From assembly GCA_017979445.1 (NCBI GenBank), contig CM030710.1:17594248-17658247 (forward strand): 64,000 bases of DNA, read 5' to 3'. Source of the DNA: Akebia trifoliata (taxonomy: Eukaryota; Streptophyta; Magnoliopsida; Ranunculales; Lardizabalaceae). Positions 47,565-58,609 of this stretch are shown here, piece by piece. Position numbers and translations under genes: made by a program. The stretch's first letter is position 1. Every line of letters starts with the position of its first letter. The notes beneath the pieces were generated by a model. The model did not search any database. It saw only the letters and a list, made by a program, of their open reading frames with translations, and was not told the origin of the DNA.

Positions 47565-50500
47565 TTAGATGAAAAGGATGAGGAGAACGATGAACACCAC
47601 CAGTACCAAAATCACTAACACCCACCAGCACTGTTGAATTAAAACAACATAAACACAGGATTCCAAATGAGATACAGAAGTTAACAAAGCAAAGAATAAA
47701 TAAAATATACAACTTCCTCATTTTTAAACAAAATATTTGCAAGTTGGGGTTGAGTATTTCTTTCTCCAATATATGTTCTTTTGAACCATTTGATTTCTTT
47801 TCCTTGTAGTCAATTATGCATGAACAAATCGTCCTCTCATCAAAGCTTATCTCAAAAATTGGGGTTGGATGAACCATCCAAGTTCCTCCATTCAGTTCTG
47901 TCAAGAGTCTTGTCTTCTGCAAATGTAAATGAGTTCACATCGACTCTCATTACTTCAATCTACATCTTTTCTTGTCTTCCCATCGCGTTATTATCACTCT
48001 TTGTTAGACATGACCTAATCAACTCAATTGGCTTCTTTATCACTTATTGAGGCTTCTACATTTTCATGAACGCTTTCAATCCCAAGCTTATCTTTTTTAG
48101 TCTTTCCACTCATCCATGTCAGCATCCTCATCTGTGCATCTATGCTATGTCCAACCTACATGGTTTTAAATCTTGTCCGAGTCATCTCGGTATCGTCCAA
48201 CAACGAGACAGATATACACTATGTCTCAGCCTTGACACCATGTCGCGAGATAAACGAGATGACTCGGATGATATTTTGAAAATCTCGGCTGAGTCAACTT
48301 GGATTTTGTAGATTTTGCTTAAAATAATTAATTATTTTAGAATTTAACTATTTATTATAGAAATAAAACATTATTTTATGAGTAAACATCTTCTAATCTA
48401 CTTTATTTTAAAATAAAAATTATAATTATTTTCATTTAAATATATAGAAATAAATCATTCTAAACCGTTTGCCTCGTCCGAGTCAACTCAGTCTTGTCCA
48501 TGTTAAGACAAGACGAGACATCAAACCGAGTTTTGAAACCATGCCAATCTATTAACATGTTGTTTCTTGATTGTTCAACTAGATAATCCAATGTTGTATA
48601 TATTTCCAGTAAGCAAGCATGTAATGGAGGTTTTGTTGCAATATATATTTACATGGTATATGCGTGAGTTGTTAATATTTCATTTTAACTTAATTTATTT
48701 TTTCTTTTAATAGAACGAATCTCACAGAATTTGCCAAGCATCATCTTATAATCAGTAAACCAGCACCAGACACAAAGTTCAACACTTACCCAGGATGATC
48801 TAGACTTCACACTTTTGTGAGCCTTGGAGAGCTGTGTTTTAGCTTGGATGGTTGCGGCAGAAGAAGACTCAATGTTTGATGCAATATCATCTGTTAAAAA
48901 AATGATCACAAACATAACAAAACAGTAAAGAGTTCAAGAGGATAAGCAACAGCCTTGGGCAATAAAGAAGAAAATAATTATTCAATTGGGCCTTCAGGAT
49001 CTTACCAATCACAACACCCTGCCCATGAACTAGAACGGCAAGGTCCTTGAATATCTCATTTGCCTGTCCAATCTGTTCTTGAATGTCTTTGAGTCCTTGT
49101 TCCCTTTCCTCAATTATGGCCTCATTGAATGCAACCTCATTCCCAAGCAGTAGTACTTCTTGTCTGCATTTAATTTTTTTCAAGAAAGTAGGTCATAAGG
49201 AGGGATTCTTGCAAGTTTTCTAGTCTGAGAACTGGTGGAAGGTCATAAAGGATGCTCAAGATACAAGAAATGTTAGATAATATTGCTTCAAAATTAAAGA
49301 TGTAATCAATGATTCCTCTTTTTTTTTTCCAAATGTAATTAGCTTCCTTCCAAGCAGTGCAACACAAAAATGGTTTCTCCCAACATCTTCTTTCTCAAGT
49401 CCTAAAATAAACGATGCTGAAAAACTAAACTTGCTCCCTGTTTGTCCGTCTGTAGTACATGATGGGTTTAGAAACTCCATCATATACTTCAAATAACTCA
49501 TCAACGTGACACAATTTAATCAAGACAAGTTAACATAGGCCCCAAGATGTCGTTGGGAAATGGAAAATGGCAATGTGCGTGAGACATCATCTTTTAAATT
49601 GTGGTGGGATGATGTCCAAGAGGCAGTGAGGCTTCTCTCGCATCACAAGTTGGATTACTCTTTGATACCAATGGGAATGAAGACGCAGGTGATCATTTCG
49701 TTGGAGAAAGAAGATATTGAGTAATGTGCTCCAAAGTCCATCTTAATCCATGATCAGGTGATTCACCTCAAGCTTCACTCGACCAGAGGGAGAGGAGCCA
49801 GTTGTCGATTCAATAGGCTGTCCATCCCTAGCTGCTCCTACCCAAGAGACTGAACTGCAGAACTCATCAAGTAGTTTAGCCTTAGAGTTGATAAGCCTAC
49901 GCTTATTGTGAGCCAAAGAGTAGCTTGGCCACTTCGATCCTCTTTGAAGTTGAGTTTCCTACCTATTCTCACTAATGCCTACCATCTCGATCCAACTCCT
50001 TCAACATGACATGTTTTCCTGTCCCATCGCTCTCTCTCTCATCGTAGAAGTTAATAGACCATTTACTTGTCAGGTCTACCCCCTGAGATGAATATTCGAA
50101 CTAATAGTGCTCTAGGGGGAGATATCATGTATGTTGGTGGGCTGATTGCTATGCTTACCGACTTCACAACAAATATGGGAGGTGGGGTGGGGTGGGGTGG
50201 AGGGGGAGGGGGGGTTGTCACTTAGTTGGCTCTCAATAAAGCTAGACTCCTGATCATGCAACCAGGAGTCCTATCTATCTCTCTCTCCAGACACGATATC
50301 TTGAGTACCTATGATGTTGACCACATCTGTCATGTGATATCTTGACATAGAAACAAGTCCTTATGAATGGGCAGAGCCAGGTGCTCCTTGTGAAAGGTCA
50401 ATCCCTCACTAGACAACACCGGGCCAAACTTATAAAAAGCAGCCTGCCCGCTACCAAAGAACAATATCGTGGCAGCATAGACATAAGTGGTTATATTGGA

Positions 50501-53500
50501 TCCTAGGGAACCATCACAAGTACAACCGACCTATATTTGAATGAGAATACCTTGGTTTGTGTTGATAATAAGCTCCTGGAGGAGTGGCTGGTTGAACTGT
50601 CGTTGGTTGACATGGTTGGTCTTCTATTCCATCTCTAGAAGATGTTGACTTTTCAATCTATCGCTGAATCACTTGGATGGTTGTTTGAGGTGGCCAACTG
50701 TACCCATAAGTTGGAGGATCTAGGTGCTTGAAGGACCAAGGTTTGGAACATTGAAGAATACAAGATCCCAAGGAGGATGGTGTCTAGAGGAAGGTTCATC
50801 TGTGTGGTTGGTTTGTGAATGTTAGAATTTGATTCTCTGCATGCAATGTTGGTTTTCGATGATCAGTTGGAGGGTGTTCCATCTCCTATTAGCTTTCGGA
50901 GGTGTCTAGGTAAGGAGCCGGTGTGATCCTGTTGAGAACAAGGATCATTTGTCTATTGGTTTGGGTTCATTAGGTCCAAAGTGTGGAGATGTGTAATACC
51001 CCGAATTCTTATTTGTATCTCGAGAAAATAAAATAGTGAAATTTGGAGAAATTCTAATCGATGGATTTAAGGTAAAATACTTAGAATTTGTTCTATCCAT
51101 CTTTAACGAAATTTGACTTTGTCATTGGATTCAAAATAATCGAAAAACATACTTTACCCTGTAAGTACGTTCAAATTCGAGTTCGGATGGAAAAGTTACA
51201 AAATCCTCGAGTTTCGTTTTAGATATTTAGTAAATAAGTAAATGACACTTTAGAAAAATAATTTGAGTAATCCGATCATACCATTAGATTCGTATCGAAA
51301 AATAACTTGAAATAGAGTATAAGATTATCTAAATCGGCATTCGGGAAAAACAACTCCCGAAATGACGCTTACGTCCCACTTAAGTTACAAATATCTAAAT
51401 TCTATTAGAAAAATCTGATTTCTTCTTATTCTCTTCTCCAAACAAAACTCATCATTTTTCCCTCAAAATTTGCAACTCAGATCTACACCAAACTAGAACG
51501 ATTCAAGCTTTGCCACAAGAAGGAAAGTCGTGCACGTCGTCAAGGACTACATGGACATAAAGAAATTCGATCTTCGCTGGAGGAAAAATTTGGAGATTGG
51601 CCGGAAGCGATCTTAAACTCCGTTTAACCGTCGAATATAACTTAAAGTAAGTTGCATTCTCTTTTACCTTCTAGTTATGCAATAATTTCATAGAAAATCC
51701 ATGCGATCTTCAATAGATCGATTGTTTCATCATATTTTTACATATTTGAACGTATTGGATCATGTTTGCATGGTTATTTTTGATTAATTTTAGTTCATTT
51801 GATGTATTTGATGCATTTTATGCATTTGATGAGTAGTGTAAGGTTTGTATCAATTTTTGTCGAGTTTTGACGAAAAACCAGCAATTCGGAAAGTATCCAA
51901 ATGTTGAGTTTGGTTTCGATTTTTTTTTTGTTTCTTCCATATAGTATGTATACCCATTTCCTACCTTTATTTCATTAAAAACATTTAAGTATTACTTTAA
52001 GTTCCTTAATAAAATGAAGAAACCCTCCCATTTCGAAACGTTGGGAATGGATATTAAAAAAAAAGAGAAGAAATAACCCATTTTCAATTTCGACTTTGAA
52101 AAATCATTTTTTCAACACTTAGCCAAATTTTCACAGATTTCCAACTTTTACGTATTATGGTTTTATCTTTGTTTCCGAGTCTTTTGACTCAACCAAAACC
52201 ATCGAATGGAATTAGTTGATGCTCTATGGATTTCGAATTACTTTAAAGGTGAAATTACCTTGATAGATATGTAGGAAATTAGATGATAAATTGATCGATT
52301 TAATTGATGGATGGATAGAGAGAACGTATGTTCTCGACTGATTGATGGGACAGTGCATCCAGTTCTACGTAGTGGCCATGCCACATAAAACATGATAGAT
52401 AGATAGAGAGGATGAGATGGTTGATGGATAGAAATGACAGATAACTGTCACTGGAGGGCACTACCAAACTTTGTTTTTATTTTCGATTAAAAGAAATGAT
52501 ATACTATATACAAAATAAACTATTTTGTTTACCAGAAAAGGTTCGTAGAAAACCCATAAAGAGTGACGCGTTACAGTGTATCCGGAAGTGGCGAGTCAAT
52601 CTAGGATAGCGCTAAATGGCATATGCTCTTCAGTAGTATGAGATACCTTAGAGCATATTACAGCTTATAAGATCCGGGAATTTCTCCTAATTATTTCCTG
52701 GGGAACGTTGTATGTAAAGGCGGTCTCTATATAGTGTAGAGCTAGGCGGGGTTCACATGCATTGCCTCTTGATAGACTTCGACGCGAGGGGTCTCTTGGA
52801 CTAGTTAGTGATCACTGTTAGTCTGTAGTCGTCAAACGGTCGACCTCACCGTTAGTTGAACTCAGTATTGGGTTCTTAGTCAACAGTCAGTCTGAGCCGG
52901 ATAAATGGTCATCCAACTGTGGTATGCTAGACCGGCCACAAAATCATATTGTAACGATGGGATTCCACGTCGGATTGGAAGTCTGGAATAACGAATTGCC
53001 ATAGCTGAGGCGATTATATTGGCGTGTTCCTCTGCTCTCTTATCGACTACACCGCCGTGTTCTTATTATGTATCTTTTCCTTATTTTTGTGATGTTTGAT
53101 AGATGTTTTTATTTGAAAGATGCATAGATTACTTTAAATGATATAAATGATAAGTTGAAATTATTTAACTGTTTATTGGGTATACTTAGACATTTATCGT
53201 ATGTTACATTATGAAAAAATTTGCATTATTTAACTGTTCAAATGATTACTCGTGCATGTATGACTCGTTGTTAGAACGGCGTTCATCCTGCTGAGTAACA
53301 TTCCCCTGTTACTCACCCTATCTTTCCCCTTTCAGATTATTCAGCTTTTGAAGAGCCGTTCCTTGAGGAGGATCAAATTGATGTCTTGCCGCCACAGTGT
53401 CTTTGAGGATTAATAGAGGATCTTAGCGGTTTTTGCTTGTACATAAGAAACATATTAGTTTAGAAATTTTTGTAACCTAATGTATTATGAGATTAAGGAT

Positions 53501-56500
53501 CATGACTTATATCAGTGTTTGTCGATTTCTTCTACTTACTCTAGACTCTCGTATAGATGTTAGTTAAATGTTTATTCTGTTGCGTATATTTTCTTTTCCA
53601 TAAGTATTATTATTTGTGAATGTTCTATCAGGTTGTGTGATTGATTACCTCACACCTCGAGATTCTGGCTGATGAATCATAGGGATTCGTATTGGGATTT
53701 TGGGGCGTGACAAGATGTGTGGTAGAGCCATTTTTTTCAGTAGCAATCAAAGGGACTACATTGAAGAAGGAGATGGTAGGTTCTGAAGTTAGTAACAGGG
53801 TTGGCACTATCATCTCCAGTAGGTAGACTTGAGAATGGATTAAATCTCCAGTTGGTGCTTTCAAATGATGGATGTAATTGTAAAGGAGTAGAGGAGAAGT
53901 GCAGATGGGCTGATGCATCTAGGTCTGTTAGGAGATCTTTTCGCCTCATAGCTCATAGATGCAGATTGGTTGTGAGGTATTGTATCAGTCTATCAATGCT
54001 TTGGATGAGTAGAACCACTTAATGTAAGTCGATCAATTCACCAATGAGCATCCAACAGTGTGGATTCAAGGAGCCTAACAAGATGGTGGCACAATCTAGA
54101 ATTGGAGCCAAGTTTGGGGAGGTGTGCGAAGGAGGGTTATCTTCACGTGTCTCGTTCTCTGGCATTAGCGCCCAATAGCTATATGAAGCAGGCCCAACAA
54201 ACAAAAGAGAAGAAAGAAAAGAACTTTACTGACCAGGTGAAGGAGACGCAGGACAAAAGCAAGGATATGGAATGTTAAATGAATGCACAATTGATTGCTC
54301 CCACATGTCAAATTCCCTGGAAGGAATACTTAAGAAGTGTGCTTGTCGTTAATCATGTGAGAGCCTCATCGTCACCTTGTGGGAGCACGGGAAGCTATTG
54401 ATACGCATTATAGGAACGATTTTAATCATTAAACTGCTCTAGGGCTACTGGGGTGTTCTCAGGCCTAGGTGTCACTGCTTGGCCAGTTAGTAATGGGCCA
54501 TCCAATTTTGGGTAATGGATGCCCAACTATAGAGAGACTTGGGGGAAAAATGCATTGCAAGCAGTGGGGTTTGGGTAGCTATGAATGCTCAACTGCTGGC
54601 CATATGGGTTTTAGGTAAAAATGAATTCATTTGGTAATGAAGTGCATCTTTTTTCTATCATCCTCTGTATTGGTTAATGGGTCTTCGATTGGTATATTTG
54701 GAGCTACAGCTGTTTAAGTCAAGGGACCCCCCGTCCCTCTTTCTCTTCATCATCGTAGTAAAAGCTCTTGGGAGGATGTCTGCAAGAATCGTAACTAATA
54801 GGGATTTATCGAGGTTTGTTGTTGAGTCAGGTGGTCTTATGGTGTCGCATCTTCAGTTTATGGATGACTCGTCTTTCTTTATACCTCGAGCAAGTAATAA
54901 GGTTTCTAAGAGGGGTCTTTTGTTGTTTTAAGGTCATATCGGGGATCCTAATGAATCTTAGAAGAAGTATGGGATTTTCCACTAGTAGTGTTCTTAATGT
55001 GGATGTTCTAACTATGTTGTTAGATTGTCAGATGAGAATTTTCCTGTCTAATTATGTTGGATTACCCTTGGGGAAGGGTCATCATAGTAAAGACTATTAT
55101 GGGATCCAGTAATAGAGGGTGGGAAGGAGGTTGAGTTCCTGGAAAGTGCAATATCTTTTGAAAGGAGGTAAAATGACTCTCATTGAGAGTATATGGGCAG
55201 GCATTCTTGTCTACTTTTTACCATTTTTTTTTCAATTCCTAAAAGCGTAGAAGAAAAATAGGGTAAGATATTTCAGGTCTTTCTCTAGCATGATAAATAG
55301 GGTAAGAAGTTCCATTTGGTTAGTTGGAGAAGCATAAGCTCTTCCAAGAGGCAAAGGAGGCTAAATTTTCAAAGATATGAGATTGATGAATTCTACTCTC
55401 TTGGGCAAGTGGTTGTGGACGTTTAGTTCAAATCAAAATAGCTTGCGGAAGGGTGTTATTGTGGCCAAGTTCGAGGAAAAGGGGCTCGACTTGGAGAATG
55501 GGCTCCATCATTCTTCATATGGCTTTGGGGTGTGAAAATGAATCCTCAAAGCTGTTTCAATAAAAAAAATTAGGGTAGAGAAGGTGACCAAAGCTAGCTC
55601 CTGGCAAGATCACTGGTATGGATTTTTACCTCTCAAGGGGTAGTATTAAAATAATCAAATATGTTTGCGATGCCTCTGAAAAAGTATTGCCGATTTCAAA
55701 CTTTATGGTTCGTTTGGGGCCTAGGTAGCTTAGGACTTTTGTTTTAGAAGAGATGTCAATAATTGGGAGGTGGAACCTATGACCAGCCTAACTATATGCA
55801 TTTCCTAAGTCACCATTTATCCACAGGATGAGGAAGGTAGGTTGTAGGAAGTTAGTCGAGAAAAGGTGTTTTGGTTAGGTCTTTTAATAAGTCTCTCTTG
55901 AAGGCACCCCCACTAGTCCTTATGTAACTGTTTGAAGCCCCAAAATTCCATCCAAAATATATTTTTTCATTTAGTTGATTGTCTTGAGCAAGATTCCCAT
56001 AATGGACAATATCATTCGGAGGAGGCCCATTGCCCCAAATTACTGTTCTGTGTAAGGTGAACAAAGAATCTGTTGAGCATGTCCTCATCCATTGCAACCT
56101 AGCTTGTGAGATTTGGTTGGTCATTTTACTTATCTCTGTCTGGAATCTTTGGTTGTTTTCCCAAGTCGCATCACCAGGGGCGGAGCCAGGATTTTCTTGT
56201 AGTGGGGGCAAACTATGGTTGGTTGTAGGGTTGAAGAATTTGAAGATGAATAGTTTTAGGGAGAAATTCAGAGGTTTTTGGTTAGAAGTTGAAGAAAAGG
56301 GTATTTAGGTCATTTCCAATTAGTATATGAGAAGGCCTGGTCAAGGAGGCATTGTCATCAACAAAAAATTGAAAGGGGGGGTGGGAAGGGAGGTGAGGGT
56401 GTCGGGGCAAATGGGGAGAGAGGTGAGGGAGTGGGGACAAATGGGGCATGTGATTAGTTGAAAATATAGGGGTGTTTCAAAGTTCTGTGGGGGCAATTGC

Positions 56501-57350
56501 CCCCACCAGCTCCTTACTAGCTCCACCCCTGCGCATCACTCCTTGTTCGAGGGTTTATTATTGCCTGGCAATGTTGTTGTTACCTTCAAGAGGTCCTTGT
56601 GAAGCTTAATAACTCCTGCAATATGTTGGGAATCTGGAAGGAAAGAAACTATAATGTTTGAGGATAAGGAATAGCCTCTTCAAGAAATCATTATTTCAAT
56701 TTTGGAATTTTACGTGTGTCTTGGGTGGATGAGATTGTCTTTAATAGTATTTCATAGATATTGTCGGGTTGTGTTGGTTTTGGGTGGGTTCTATTTGTGT
56801 TGCTTATGGTTGGTCATCCTGATCTCTCCTTTTTAATGAAGTTTTACTTTTAAGAAAAGCTGAGTGCTTAGAATGTTAAGACTACACCAAAAAGCTTTCT
56901 TAACACGGGAAACTCAGTCAGGCAATCAATCTCAGATACAAGGCCAAAATACAATAAAAATTTCTACCAACTAAATTCATATGAAATACCGGAAAAACCC
57001 ACTTGCAAGATTAAGTACTTGGTACATACCTCTTCTGTTCTCTAAGAAAAGGCCGACTTTCTTGATCCGCAACTAAACCGAGATGCTCATCTGAACTGGA
57101 GCTGTTTCAAAGAACACGCCAGATTCATTGAGTAGGTGATGGAAATACATAAAGGGCCAATCCAAATTGAAAGCCGAGATATTAAATATAAAACATGTAC
57201 ATATGTATACCTTGTTGGCAAGGATGATGGAGAAGCAGACGGAGCATAAGCTGACTCACGCTCAGCTGCAAGCTGTTGAACTTTCTGGTAATCTTGCAAG
57301 GTAGCTTGAAAATCCCTCGCAAGCTTAGCATCTTCTATTTTCTTACTTGG
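47565..57350 (-). CDS. SYP22: SYP2-clade syntaxin (PEP12/VAM3 type Qa-SNARE), 3' five exons
   Basis: Minus strand exons: 57211-57350, 57030-57101, 49006-49163, 48790-48890, 47565-47630. All introns are GT-AG and every split codon joins in frame, giving 178 residues and a TAA at 47565-47567. The order is a linker (DAKLARDFQATLQDYQKVQQ, then a Ser/Pro-rich hinge), then the Qa SNARE helix (EVLLLGNEVAFNEAIIEERE, EIFKDLAVLVHGQG with the central Gln). A basic stretch follows, then a C-terminal membrane anchor (CWWVLVILVLVVFIVLLILF). SYP21/22/23 act in fusion at the prevacuolar compartment and vacuole. The Habc N-terminus lies beyond 57350 and was not found, probably outside the window. Intron sizes are 109, 7866, 115 and 1159 bases; the largest is packed with transposons. 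No lesion in any exon, so the gene may be live. The exact SYP2 member is uncertain. Confidence 0.85.
47770..48159. repeat. Dispersed repeat in the last syntaxin intron
   Basis: Shares AAAAATTGGGGT, CCTCCATT, TCAAGAGTCTTGTCTTC and CTTCCCATCGC-type blocks in the same order with 57421-57700, the other copy near this gene. Such sequences occur dispersed in many plant genomes; class not determined. Confidence 0.55.
48160..48543. mobile_element. MITE-like inverted-repeat element in the last syntaxin intron
   Basis: Left end CATGGTTTTAAATCTTGTCC and right end GACGAGACATCAAACCGAGT, TTTGAAACCATG are imperfect inverses. The interior holds repeated CGAGTCATCTCGG / CTCGGCTGAGTC / CGAGTCAACTCAG motifs. 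No convincing target duplication. Confidence 0.6.
50992..53712 (+). mobile_element. Solo LTR S4 (2721 bp), TSD AGATG
   Basis: Perfect duplications AGATG at 50987-50991 and 53713-53717. Ends TGTAATACCCCG and GGGGCGTGACA are mirror-like (TGTnnnnCCCC). It shares TTTGTATCTCGAG, ATTGGATTCAAA, TCGAAAAACATACTTTA and AAAATCCTCGA with the start of S1 in the same order, but is clearly more diverged and shorter. No internal region. Confidence 0.9.
56175..56531. mobile_element. hAT-type MITE (357 bp), TSD CGCATCAC
   Basis: Perfect 8 bp duplications CGCATCAC at 56167-56174 and 56532-56539, the hAT signature length. Terminal inverted repeats are CAGGGGCGGAGCCAGGA on the left and the inverse of CTAGCTCCACCCCTG on the right. 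No transposase. It lies in the 3' part of the LINE, after the zf-RVT piece. Confidence 0.95.
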
Positions 57351-57420
57351 CTACAAGGATCAATAAGGACATGCCAGTCACATATTGAAAAAAAAAAATC
57401 ATCTTAAAAACAAAGGCAAA

Positions 57421-57700
57421 CAACTTCATGAATCACTCAATCATCCTCATCATCATTGCTTTATTCCAAAACAAACAAAAATTGGGGTCAGCTGAACGAA
57501 TCTTACTCCTCCATTTAATTCTATTTTTAAGTCATGTCTTCCATTATTTCAAGGGTATTCACAAATATTCTCACTATCTCAATCAGCATCTTTTTGGTCT
57601 TCCTATCGCTCTTTTAGAACCTTCCACTTGAGTGTTCCTTCTATTGAGGGTAGTCATTGATCTTCATTGTACATGCCTTCACATGGAAATTCCTATCAAT
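57421..57700. repeat. Dispersed repeat upstream of the known syntaxin exons
   Basis: Starts with a CAT-rich run (TCATCCTCATCATCATTG), then AAAAATTGGGGTCAGCTGAA and TCTTCCTATCGCTCTTTTAG. Same family and same orientation as 47770-48159. Confidence 0.55.
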
Positions 57701-58609
57701 TATTTTTTATGAGTATAATAAAATTCCTATAAATTTTAATAAATAATACCAAAAAATTACCAATCCACTGCATTACTGCAATAATCCACTCTCCACATTA
57801 CCTCAAAGTCCCCTTTTCAACTTTTACTCCCCAGCCCCACCTATTTCTCCTCCCCAACTTTGACAGATGAGTCCAGATAGTCACTCATTTAACCCACCGA
57901 ATTCATGTTTTTTCAATAAATATAAATCGATCTCAAATTGCTTATCAAAAATAAATAAATTTGAACTCAACTTCCAGCTTTTTGAAACTCAGTACATAAA
58001 TTAGATCAGAACTAAGAAGCTTCAATCATTCCAAGATAATTTGGGCCCAAGCCCTTGCCCCAACCATGGACCAAACTCCTGTTATTTGAATGAACTTTCA
58101 TTGTGGGACCCACTTCATATTTCTGGGGAATTTGTATTGTTTTGGAGATTCTTTAATTCTCTTTAAACTGTTTTTTGAGAAACTGATCAAATTTATTAAG
58201 GCATGAATGAGTCCTACCTTGAGAAGCTAGTTAAAGTGTGGTCTCTCCACAACATTGGAAATATAGATACAACTGAACCCTCTCATCTCTATTTCATCTC
58301 CTTTTCTATGTCTATTATCTTTCCATTTATCAAAGCATTTTTATCATTACTTTAGAGGGCAGATTGCTTGTGTTGGGCACTCTAAGGTTGGAGCCTAGTA
58401 TCTGGGAGGCTAGTTTGTGAGGATTCCTACAACACTCTATAGTCATGAATATTTGGGGGCATCTACAGCCTTAAGAATAGAATCTCAATATGTGCCTGGA
58501 TTGAATTTACAAATCGATAACTTGATATCTATTTTTCCTTTTAAATTTACAGATATAGTGCATCCTCTCGGAATGTCAAAAAAATCCATGAATCTAATCT
58601 TTTTACAGG
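57701..58609. other. No gene recognised
   Basis: Contains neither a syntaxin exon nor a clear LTR. It may include a degraded 5' end of the following gypsy element. Confidence 0.4.

Larger units (their letters stand above)
49780..56860 (+). mobile_element. LINE (L1-type) retrotransposon, decayed, inside the syntaxin intron
   Basis: Plus strand, opposite to the gene; edges approximate. RT palm at 54640-55100: SVLVNGSSIGIFG, VPLFLFIIVVKALGRMSARI, SHLQFMDDSSFF (the FADD-type box, here FMDD) and NYVGLPLGKGHHSK. Thumb-like segments follow at 55110-55240 (LSSWKVQYLLKGGKMTLIES) and 55340-55440. A zf-RVT-like piece is at 56040-56110 (LCKVNKESVEHVLIHCNLACEIW). Stops and frame changes are numerous. An endonuclease was not found, and the RT fingers are missing before 54640. 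It is interrupted by solo LTR S4 and a hAT MITE. Confidence 0.75.

Noticed and set aside
50180..50215. G-rich GGGGT/GGGGA run, possible G-quadruplex or telomere-like repeat
   Set aside because: Short and irregular, within decayed LINE sequence; no telomere motif and no functional context.
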